Below, piece by piece: positions 6,696 through 14,127 of a stretch of 32,771 nucleotides of DNA (its first letter is position 1; each line of letters starts with the position of its first letter). The notes beneath the pieces are model-generated. The model saw nothing but the letters and a program-made list of their open reading frames with translations, searched no databases and was not told the origin of the DNA. The stretch covers positions 1 to 32,771 of the forward strand of contig QHRO01000251.1 of NCBI GenBank assembly GCA_003220155.1, read 5' to 3'. Made by a program: the position numbers and the translations under genes. The stretch is from Verrucomicrobiota bacterium (GTDB lineage Bacteria > Verrucomicrobiota > Verrucomicrobiia > Chthoniobacterales > UBA10450).

Positions 6696-8924
6696 ATGAA
6701 AAGATCGCTCCTGATTCTCGCAGCCGGTTTGCTCGGCATGCTCTCTCTTTCCAATGCGCGCGGAGATGGTTTCATTGTCATCGAACAGCCATTCCTGGTA
6801 AGGCCTGGGCACTTCCCCTTTGCACCGCTGGAAGTGACCAGTCACCACGTCGAGGTCAAAATCGACGGCCAAGTAGCAATTACCTCCATCGATCAGGAAT
6901 TCTACAACCCGAACGATCAACGATTGGAAGGCAACTACATGTTTCCGGTGCCGAAAGGGGCGCATATCGACAAGTTCAGCATGGAGATCGGCGGAAAAAT
7001 GGTGGACGCCGAATTACTTCGCGCGGACAAGGCGCGCCAAATTTACGAGGATATCGTACGCAGGATGCGCGATCCGGCACTGCTGGAATACGCCGGACGC
7101 GACCTCTTTAAGGTTCGCATTTTTCCGATCGAACCGCGCAGCCGCAAGCCGATCAAAATTTCTTACACCGAATTGCTGCGCTCTGACGCCGGCACCGTGA
7201 CCTACAGCTATCCGCTGAGCACGGAGAAATTTTCCGCGCAACCGATCAAGAGTCTGAGCGTAAAAGTGGAAGTGAAGGCGGAGCAACCACTCGCTTCAAT
7301 TTATTCACCCAGTCACAAGGTCGAAATCAAACGGGACGGTGCCAATCGCGCGGTGATTGGTTATGAGTCGAAAGACGAAAAGCCAGACACCGATTTCCAG
7401 CTGGTTTACAACTCGGAAGCACGTGATGTCGGGCTGAGTTTGATCACGCACAAGCCCGCGGGCGAAGATGGTTACTTCCTTCTCCTCGCCGCTCCGACCA
7501 CTGCGAAGGAAACCAAGCCCGCTCCAAAGGATGTGGTCTTTGTTGTCGATACCTCGGGCTCGATGGCCGGCCCGAAATTGCAACAGGCAAAGAAGGCGCT
7601 GGAATTCTGCGTCGAGAATTTGAACAACGAAGATCGCTTCGAGATCGTGCGGTTTTCCACCGAAGCGGAGCCGCTTTTCGGCAAGCTGGTAGATGCCGAT
7701 TCGGAACATCGCAAGCGCGCTTCGAATTTCATCGCCGATCTGAAGCCAATCGGTGGCACCGCTATTGCCGACGCTCTCCAGGCCGCACTCAAAGCGCGCA
7801 CGGAAAAAACGGAGAGGCCATTCATCATCATTTTTCTGACGGATGGATTGCCGACTGTGGGAACGCGGAATCCGGCCGAAATCGTGGCCGAAGTGAAGAA
7901 AGCTGGGAACGCGCGAATCTTTTCCTTCGGCATCGGATCAGACGTAAACACGCAACTACTCGATCAGATTGCAGAAGGGACGCGTGCCTTTAGCCAGTAT
8001 GTGCTAGCGAATGAAGATCTCGAAGTAAAGGTTTCGAGTTTCTATACTCGGATCAAAGAACCAGCGCTGACCAATGTGCGCCTGGAATTCGGTGGCGGCG
8101 TTGGCACCAGCAAATTATATCCGGCGCAATTGCCGGACTTGTTCAAAGGTGATCAACTTGTCGTAACTGGACGCTACACTGGCTCCGGCGAAGTAGAAGC
8201 AAGACTCACCGGCATCGCCAACGGCCGCCAACAAACATTTACTTACAAGGTAAAGTTTAATGATTCTTCCAACGATTATGTGGCGCGGCTTTGGGCGACG
8301 CGGCGTGTTGGATTTTTACTCGATGAAATTCGAATCCACGGCGAAACCAATGAGCTACGTGATGAGGCAACTGATCTGGCGCGGCGATACGGGATAGTAA
8401 CCCCCTACACCGCCTACTTGATTGTCGAAGACGAAGATCGGCGGCGACTGCCAATGACTGAGCGTTCGATGCAAAGCATGAGCGCGGATAGCGCGGCGCG
8501 GGCGGAAGTTTCGAAGGCCTGGGGTGGATTCAAGGAGAAAAAGGATGGCGAAGACGCGGTGGCAAATGCGCGTAGTCAGAATGCATTTAAGTTCGCCGAT
8601 CAATCCGCGGCCTCGATCTATTCCGGGGCAGCGGAATCGTTGCGTGGCTTCGCTGTCACCGCGCCCGCGGCGCGAGCGGAATCGGACCGCCTCATGCAAT
8701 ACACCCAGCAATCAAAATTCGTGAATGGCCGCGCGTTTTTCCAAAACGGCAAGCAATGGGTCGATACCAACACGCAAAACGCGACCAAGCGGGAACGGGT
8801 TCAGTTCAACTCCGAGGCCTATTTTGACCTGCTCAAGAAACATCCCGAGGCCGCGCCATGGATGGCGCTTGGCCAAAACGTCCTGCTCGCGCTCGACGAC
8901 ACCGTTTATGAAATCACCGAATAA
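6696..8924 (+). CDS. VIT and von Willebrand A domain protein, exported
   Basis: 742 residues with a signal peptide (about 1-23, MKRSLLILAAGLLGMLSLSNARG). A VIT (vault/inter-alpha-trypsin) domain covers about 40-170, with VAITSIDQEFYNPNDQRLEG and YMFPVPKGAHIDKFSMEIGG. A VWA domain covers about 275-450 with the metal-site motif DTSGSM (Asp285, Ser287, Ser289), GGTAI and TDGLPTVG. Strand-rich linkers follow, then a C-terminal segment (FVNGRAFFQNGKQWVD, SEAYFDLLKKHP, YEITE) typical of bacterial VIT-VWA proteins. Such proteins resemble inter-alpha-trypsin inhibitor heavy chains and probably bind partners or surfaces outside the inner membrane. The exact role is unknown. It is followed after four bases by a second VWA gene and is divergent from the sigma/anti-sigma pair. 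Confidence 0.93.
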   Translation: MKRSLLILAAGLLGMLSLSNARGDGFIVIEQPFLVRPGHFPFAPLEVTSHHVEVKIDGQVAITSIDQEFYNPNDQRLEGNYMFPVPKGAHIDKFSMEIGGKMVDAELLRADKARQIYEDIVRRMRDPALLEYAGRDLFKVRIFPIEPRSRKPIKISYTELLRSDAGTVTYSYPLSTEKFSAQPIKSLSVKVEVKAEQPLASIYSPSHKVEIKRDGANRAVIGYESKDEKPDTDFQLVYNSEARDVGLSLITHKPAGEDGYFLLLAAPTTAKETKPAPKDVVFVVDTSGSMAGPKLQQAKKALEFCVENLNNEDRFEIVRFSTEAEPLFGKLVDADSEHRKRASNFIADLKPIGGTAIADALQAALKARTEKTERPFIIIFLTDGLPTVGTRNPAEIVAEVKKAGNARIFSFGIGSDVNTQLLDQIAEGTRAFSQYVLANEDLEVKVSSFYTRIKEPALTNVRLEFGGGVGTSKLYPAQLPDLFKGDQLVVTGRYTGSGEVEARLTGIANGRQQTFTYKVKFNDSSNDYVARLWATRRVGFLLDEIRIHGETNELRDEATDLARRYGIVTPYTAYLIVEDEDRRRLPMTERSMQSMSADSAARAEVSKAWGGFKEKKDGEDAVANARSQNAFKFADQSAASIYSGAAESLRGFAVTAPAARAESDRLMQYTQQSKFVNGRAFFQNGKQWVDTNTQNATKRERVQFNSEAYFDLLKKHPEAAPWMALGQNVLLALDDTVYEITE

Positions 8925-8928
8925 AACT

Positions 8929-10056
8929 ATGAAAAAAAACCTTACATTCCTCACCCTTGCGATCGCGGTTGGCTGGTCGCAAATACTCAACGCCAAAACC
9001 CAGACCAGCGAAGCGAAGCCACGCATCGAAGTCTGTTTTGTCCTCGATACCACCGGCTCGATGGGCGGCCTGATCGAGGGCGCCAAACAAAAGATCTGGT
9101 CGATCGCCAATGAAATGATCAGCGCAAAACCAACGCCGGAACTAAAACTCGGCCTGATTGGCTACCGCGACCGCGGCGACGAATATGTTGTGAAATCATT
9201 TCGGCTCACGGACGACATCGATTCGATCTATGGCCATCTACGCGATTTCAAAGCCGAAGGCGGCGGGGACGAGCCGGAAAGCGTGAACGAAGCCCTTGCC
9301 GAAGCAATTGAGAAGATGCCGTGGAGTCAGGATCGCAAAGTTCTGAAGATTATTTTTTTGGTGGGCGATGCGCCGCCGCACCTGGATTATGCCGATGGCC
9401 CTAAATATCCTGAGCTTTGCCGGATCGCGGCAAAAAAGGATTTAATCATTAATACCGTGCAATGCGGGAACATTGCGGAGACCACGCCGATCTGGAAGGA
9501 GATTGCGAAGTTGTCTGAAGGCAGCTATGCCGCTATTGCTCAATCTGGCGGCGTGGCCGTGATCGCGACGCCGATGGACGACGAACTGGCGCGGCTAAAC
9601 AGGAAGATCGGCGCTACACTGATTCCATATGGGAATGCCGCATTGCAACGCGAAGTAGCCGCTAAACAAGCTTTCGCGGAAAGCGCACCGGCCAGTGCCG
9701 CCGCCGATCGCCTGAACTACAACGCCAAAACCGGTAAGGCGGTGCAAGGTCGTGGCGAACTTCTTGATGCTTTGGCAAACAACGAAGTCAAACTAGATGA
9801 CATTGATAAGAAGGATTTGCCGCAGGAATTTCAGAAACTAACGAAACAGGAAATGGAAGCTCGCATCGCCAAGACGCGTACAGAACGAGATAGTCTGCAA
9901 AAAGAAGTCCAGGACCTCGCGAAGAAGCGCGAGGTGTATATCCAGGCGGAAAACAAGCGGCTAGCGGAAACGGGGAAGGGCGATGGGTTTGACGAGAAAG
10001 TAGCGGAGACGATCCATCAGCAAGCTGAAAGAAAAGGCATTAACTACACGCCGTGA
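8929..10056 (+). CDS. Exported VWA domain protein
   Basis: 375 residues from ATG 8929, four bases after the stop of the VIT/VWA gene. The frame is open further upstream, but that part runs through the preceding gene and is not coding. Signal peptide about 1-22 (MKKNLTFLTLAIAVGWSQILNA). The VWA domain carries DTTGSMGG (Asp40, Thr42, Ser44) and FLVGDAPPHLDY. A C-terminal coiled-coil-like region (about 305-360, EMEARIAKTRTERDSLQKEV) is rich in Lys/Glu. It probably acts with the upstream VIT/VWA protein in the periplasm or at the outer membrane. The function is unknown. The gene is convergent with the DUF2891 gene, with a hairpin element between them. Confidence 0.9.
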   Translation: MKKNLTFLTLAIAVGWSQILNAKTQTSEAKPRIEVCFVLDTTGSMGGLIEGAKQKIWSIANEMISAKPTPELKLGLIGYRDRGDEYVVKSFRLTDDIDSIYGHLRDFKAEGGGDEPESVNEALAEAIEKMPWSQDRKVLKIIFLVGDAPPHLDYADGPKYPELCRIAAKKDLIINTVQCGNIAETTPIWKEIAKLSEGSYAAIAQSGGVAVIATPMDDELARLNRKIGATLIPYGNAALQREVAAKQAFAESAPASAAADRLNYNAKTGKAVQGRGELLDALANNEVKLDDIDKKDLPQEFQKLTKQEMEARIAKTRTERDSLQKEVQDLAKKREVYIQAENKRLAETGKGDGFDEKVAETIHQQAERKGINYTP

Positions 10057-10112
10057 TTTCCCGCGATAGATCGAACAAACGTGAGAGATAACTTTTGTGA
10101 CCGTCTAAACGT

Positions 10113-10184
10113 GGTAGGGACGCATTTCCAATGCGTCCCAAACTTTGCTTCATTTTTGGGACGGCTCGGAGAGCCATCCCTACC
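10113..10184. repeat. Paired-hairpin element between convergent genes
   Basis: Outer ends GGTAGGGA / TCCCTACC. Hairpin one is GGGACGCATT-tcc-AATGCGTCCC (10117-10139, 10 bp). Hairpin two is GGGACGGCTC-gga-GAGCCATCCC (10158-10180, one C-A mismatch). It has the same architecture as the elements at 4402 and 31522 but different stem sequence. It lies between the 3' ends of the VWA gene (10056) and the DUF2891 gene (10228), where it could end transcription from both sides. Confidence 0.75.
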
Positions 10185-10227
10185 GATGTCGTCGATATGC
10201 GAATGCAAAAATTGAATACTACGAGCC

Positions 10228-11400
10228 TCAGGGAGCGGCGGTCTCCTGACCCCCGTGTGGTTGAGTCGGCGACCCGGAACGCATCGCTCCTTGATCAAGC
10301 GTCCTGGCGTGTTCGACTCCGCGCTTGGTGGTGAGATAGACGGCGAAGCTGCCAAGCCAGTGTCCGCCTTCGTAATGCTCGCCTGTTACCGCTGCCAATC
10401 CGGCGCGACGGTGCGCATCGGCTGTGGCTTGCAGGGCGGGACGGCGTGGATCGTCTGAGGGTAGCGCGGAAAGAATTCCTTCCAGCATCCAGGCACGGCT
10501 TAAATTCAAACCATCAAGGTGCGCAAGCTTCGGGTCGCTCGGATCAGGCGAAACCGTGACCGGCAACCAATCGGCATTGGCCGTCGTCGGAATCTGCGGC
10601 ATGAATTCTTTCAGCCACTTCGCGAATTCATTTTGCGGAAGCACCCTGCGCATCACGTCCGCTTCGCCTAAACAGGGCGAGAGAAAATCTTCACCGGAAG
10701 GCTCGTAAGCGAGCGGACAATTTTTATCCGCAAGAAAGAACTTCTTTGCCGAATCGCTAACTAGTTTGGCCAATTCTTGATTTCCAGCGGTGCGTGCATA
10801 ATCCAACATCAGTCCGAGACCGAAAGCGGTTTGATCGTGTTCACCAATCCGGACCGGATGAGATAACTTCGGCAGCCAGGTTTTCAATCGTTCCACTGCC
10901 GCCTCCTCGAGCGGTCGCAGATTCGCCATCATCTCGCGCGCTTCTGGATCGTCCCATTCCCGCAATTCCGCGCATAATTGCAACGACCATGACAACCCGT
11001 AGGGCCGCTCGAAGCTAGCTCGACCTTTTCCGCGAAGATAATTGGCTTCCTCTTTCAGGTTCTCGGCGGTGAGGCTGTTCTTCAGTGCGTCGCGGGCGGT
11101 GGGAGCAAACGGCGCATCCGGGAAGGTACGGACCAGCCGGACGAGCAGCCAATGTCCGTGTACGGAGGAGTGCCAATCGTAGCAACCACAGAAGGCGGGC
11201 GTGAGTTTGCGCGGCGGCGCAACATCGGCATCGCTGTTCAGGACGTGGCTGATCTTGTTCGGGTATTCCTGGTGGACGCAGGCGAGGGCGAGTTTGGCGA
11301 ATCGTTCCGCCGAAGTCGCATCAAATGTTGGCGCGCTTGTGTTCTCGGCGGCCAGAGGGAACAGGGGAAACAAAATGAGTGCCGTTGCTAAGATTCTCAT
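10228..11400 (-). CDS. DUF2891 family protein, exported
   Basis: 390 residues with a signal peptide (about 1-19, MRILATALILFPLFPLAAE). The body matches the DUF2891 family: FCGCYDWHSSVHGHW near residues 70-84, RPYGLSWSLQL, EHDQTAFGLGLMLDYA, EDFLSPCLGEADVM and HWLGSFAVYLTT close to the C-terminus. The family has no established activity; the alpha-helical repeats suggest an alpha/alpha barrel like some glycan-acting enzymes (inference). The family homology ends near VYLTTKRGVEHA, and the last ~23 residues (LDQGAMRSGSPTQPHGGQETAAP) are encoded by a degenerate hairpin element (10230-10293), so the native stop was probably lost. Start ATG 11400 has no clear ribosome site. Confidence 0.88.
   Translation of the reverse strand: MRILATALILFPLFPLAAENTSAPTFDATSAERFAKLALACVHQEYPNKISHVLNSDADVAPPRKLTPAFCGCYDWHSSVHGHWLLVRLVRTFPDAPFAPTARDALKNSLTAENLKEEANYLRGKGRASFERPYGLSWSLQLCAELREWDDPEAREMMANLRPLEEAAVERLKTWLPKLSHPVRIGEHDQTAFGLGLMLDYARTAGNQELAKLVSDSAKKFFLADKNCPLAYEPSGEDFLSPCLGEADVMRRVLPQNEFAKWLKEFMPQIPTTANADWLPVTVSPDPSDPKLAHLDGLNLSRAWMLEGILSALPSDDPRRPALQATADAHRRAGLAAVTGEHYEGGHWLGSFAVYLTTKRGVEHARTLDQGAMRSGSPTQPHGGQETAAP
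10230..10293. repeat. Degenerate GGAGCGGCGG-type element forming the gene end
   Basis: The sequence aligns base by base with the element at 4402-4463: AGGGAGCGGCGGTCTCC, then GTTGAGTCGGCG, then ATCGCTCCTTGA. Several stem positions have decayed. It overlaps the last codons and the TGA stop (10228-10230) of the DUF2891 gene. Confidence 0.7.
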
Positions 11401-11634
11401 GTTGACGAATGTAATCGGTGCGAGCCGACTGACGATTGCATGCTCCAGCGACAGTAGTCGCCTCGCTGCGCGAAAGCGGGCCTTTTTCCGTATAGCGGAA
11501 CAAATAGGAACGATTGCTTTGCCAGCCAGACCAAACGAGTTTTGATTCGAATCAAAAACTCAATTGCTCGAGTAAACATTTCGATGTTGCACCTGCAACA
11601 CTCAAATGTGCGCTCGTTCGCATTCCAATCCATT

Positions 11635-13836
11635 ATGTTTTTACAACTTTTCTCCATCCAATCGCCGGGGCGACGCCTTTTCGCGCTACTCGCAGCAATG
11701 CAAATCGCGGCTATAGCTGTTGCCGCGCAGAATTCCTCACCAATGCCTTCTGATAATCCATTCCTGGTCGAAAGCGCTCTGCCTTATCACCTTCCGCCGT
11801 TTGATAAGATTAAGGACGAGCATTTCGTGCCTGCGACCGAAGTCGGGATGCAGGAGCAGCTCAAGGAAGTCGATGTCATCGCGGCGAACGCGGAGAAAGC
11901 GACTTTTGATAATACTGTTGTGGCGTTGGAGCGGACGGGACGGTTGCTCGATCGAGTGCAGCGAACTTTTTCGAACCTGAATGCCGCTGACACCAATCCG
12001 ACTCGGCAGAAGATCGAGACTGAATTAGCTCCGAAGTTATCGGCGCATCACGACGCCGTTCTTCTAAACAGCAAACTTTTCGCGCGCATCCAGGAACTTT
12101 ATTCCAATCGCGAAAAGCTCGGACTCGACCCGGAGTCTAGCTATCTGCTTGAGCGTTACTATAAGGATTTCGTGCGTGCAGGCGCGAAACTGTCCGATTC
12201 TGACAAGGAGAAGCTGAAGAAGATCAACGCCGAGCTTGCGACACTGCAAACCAAGTTTGACCAGAATGTTCTTAAGGAAAAGAACGCTTCGTCGATTGTC
12301 GTCGATCGCCGGGAAGACCTGGCCGGTCTATCTGATAACCAAATCGCGGCGGCGAGCGCTGCTGCCAAAGACGAGCACAAGGAAGGGAAGTTTGTGCTGC
12401 GACTACAGAATACGACTGGCCAGCCGCTGCTCGGCTCCTCGCAAAACCGTGCCTTACGCGAGCGCATCATGCAGGCCTCGCTCTCGCGTAATAGTAAGGG
12501 CGGGCCGTTTGATACCCGCGAGATTATTATTCGAACTGCACAACTGCGAGCGGAACGCGCCAAGTTGCTCGGTTACGAAAACCACGCCGCCTATCAGCTG
12601 GAAGACCAGACAGCAAAAGATGTTTCGACGGTAAACAAGCTTCTGGCCGATCTAACGGTGCCCGCCGTTGCCAACGCCCGCCGCGAGGCGGCTGACATGC
12701 AGAAGATTGTTGATCAGGAAAAAGGTGGCTTCCAGATCGCCTCCTGGGACTGGGATTTCTATTCCGAGAAAGTGCGCAAAGCGCGCTATCAATTTGATGA
12801 GTCGGACGTACGACCTTACTACGAGTTAAACCATGTCCTAGTCGACGGCGTATTCTTTGCCGCGGGCAAGCTCTACGGCCTGACTTTTAAGGAGCGCCAC
12901 GATCTTCCCGTATATCAACCGGACGTCCGCGTATTTGAAGTCTACGATGCCGATGGTCAGCCGCTCGCGCTTTTTCTCGGCGATTACTATGCGCGTCCTT
13001 CCAAGCGCGGTGGCGCCTGGATGACCGCCTATGTGCAACAAAGCGGATTATTCGGGACCAAACCGGTGGTGGCCAATCATCTGAACATTCCGAAACCGCC
13101 ACCAGGCGAACCGACCCTGCTCACTCACGATGAAGTACGGACCGCTTTTCATGAGTTCGGCCACGCCTTACATGGAATGTTTTCGAATGTGAAGTATCCG
13201 CGATTTAGCGGAACAAGCGTGCCGCGCGATTTTGTCGAGTATCCTTCGCAGGTTAACGAGATGTGGGCAAGCTGGCCGGATGTGCTGAAGAACTTCGCGA
13301 AACATTACAAGACGGGAGAGTCGATGCCACAGGCGCTCTTTGATAAAGTAGTTGCGGCGGAGAAGTTCAATCAAGGTTACAAGACGACTGAGTACCTGGG
13401 CGCATCCCTGCTTGATCAAGCCTGGCATCAGATCAATCCGTCAGAAGTACCTAAGGATGCGATGGCTTTTGAAGTGACGGCGCTAGGCAAAGCCGGGGTC
13501 GATTTTCCGCCAGTGCCTCCGCGTTATCGCAGCCCATACTTCTCGCACGCGTTTTCCGCAGGATATTCCGCGGGATATTACTCGTACATCTGGAGCGAAG
13601 TGCTCGATGCCGACAGCGTGGAATGGATCAAAGAACATGGCGGATTAAAGCGCGAAAATGGCGATCGCTTTCGGCAAACATTGCTCAGTCGCGGCGGCTC
13701 GGCTGATGCGCTGAGTTTGTTCAAGAATTTTGTGGGGCGCGATCCTTACATCGAGCCGTTGCTGAAACGGCGCGGACTGGAAGCGAGGCTTGCGGCGGAT
13801 GATTCCAAGTCGGCCGCTGAGGCGGCAAAGCCGTAG
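11635..13836 (+). CDS. M3 family zinc metallopeptidase (oligopeptidase A / peptidyl-dipeptidase type), exported
   Basis: Thimet-oligopeptidase-like zinc peptidase, 733 residues from ATG 11635. The zinc site is HEFGHALHG (His506, Glu507, His510), with the downstream glutamate expected in the EYPSQVNEMWASW segment. Other family marks are LGYENHAAYQLEDQTAKD, GAWMTAYVQQSG and YYSYIWSEVLDAD. The frame is open to a TTG at 11542 and another ATG at 11584. ATG 11635 was chosen because it gives a sensible signal peptide (basic GRR, then LFALLAAMQIAAIAVAA, cleaved near AQN). The protein is therefore likely periplasmic, where it would degrade short peptides. It is larger than cytosolic OpdA mainly because of this leader and a Lys/Ala-rich tail. 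Confidence 0.93.
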   Translation: MFLQLFSIQSPGRRLFALLAAMQIAAIAVAAQNSSPMPSDNPFLVESALPYHLPPFDKIKDEHFVPATEVGMQEQLKEVDVIAANAEKATFDNTVVALERTGRLLDRVQRTFSNLNAADTNPTRQKIETELAPKLSAHHDAVLLNSKLFARIQELYSNREKLGLDPESSYLLERYYKDFVRAGAKLSDSDKEKLKKINAELATLQTKFDQNVLKEKNASSIVVDRREDLAGLSDNQIAAASAAAKDEHKEGKFVLRLQNTTGQPLLGSSQNRALRERIMQASLSRNSKGGPFDTREIIIRTAQLRAERAKLLGYENHAAYQLEDQTAKDVSTVNKLLADLTVPAVANARREAADMQKIVDQEKGGFQIASWDWDFYSEKVRKARYQFDESDVRPYYELNHVLVDGVFFAAGKLYGLTFKERHDLPVYQPDVRVFEVYDADGQPLALFLGDYYARPSKRGGAWMTAYVQQSGLFGTKPVVANHLNIPKPPPGEPTLLTHDEVRTAFHEFGHALHGMFSNVKYPRFSGTSVPRDFVEYPSQVNEMWASWPDVLKNFAKHYKTGESMPQALFDKVVAAEKFNQGYKTTEYLGASLLDQAWHQINPSEVPKDAMAFEVTALGKAGVDFPPVPPRYRSPYFSHAFSAGYSAGYYSYIWSEVLDADSVEWIKEHGGLKRENGDRFRQTLLSRGGSADALSLFKNFVGRDPYIEPLLKRRGLEARLAADDSKSAAEAAKP

Positions 13837-13888
13837 TAAACGCGGACCGCGATCAGAGATTGTGCATTTCTTTAGCGCTTTGCTGACT

Positions 13889-13978
13889 GTCATCCCGAGC
13901 CGCGCTGACGGCGAGGGACCTCACGAAGTTCGGAGGATGTTCGAAGCTTGCGAGGTCCTTCGCTTCGCTCAGGATGAC
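13889..13978. repeat. Dispersed inverted-repeat element, GTCATCCCGAGC type
   Basis: It begins GTCATCCCGAGC and ends GCTCAGGATGAC, with ends that pair (GTCATCC/GGATGAC). An inner pair is GAGGGACCTC and GAGGTCCTTC. It resembles the element at 6406-6507 in its ends. It sits 50 bases after the peptidase gene and may act as its terminator. No gene lies in the 13837-14127 gap. Confidence 0.65.
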
Positions 13979-14033
13979 GCACAATGAAAATCACATGAAA
14001 TGCCGGCACGCTAGGGCGGTTGAGTGTTCTATT

Positions 14034-14066
14034 TAGCTGGCACGAGTGCCCGCCGAGGATGGCGGC
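14034..14066. repeat. Small double hairpin upstream of the oxidoreductase gene
   Basis: Two adjacent hairpins: GGCAC-ga-GTGCC and CCGCC-gaggat-GGCGG. The layout (two short stems side by side) is the same as at 30204-30244. It lies about 60 bases before the ATG of the oxidoreductase gene, so it would be in that gene's leader if the promoter is further upstream. Confidence 0.5.
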
Positions 14067-14127
14067 TACCGGAATTTGCTCTGGCAAAACGGGAATATTG
14101 CCTGAAATTGACGATCGAGTTTTAGCT

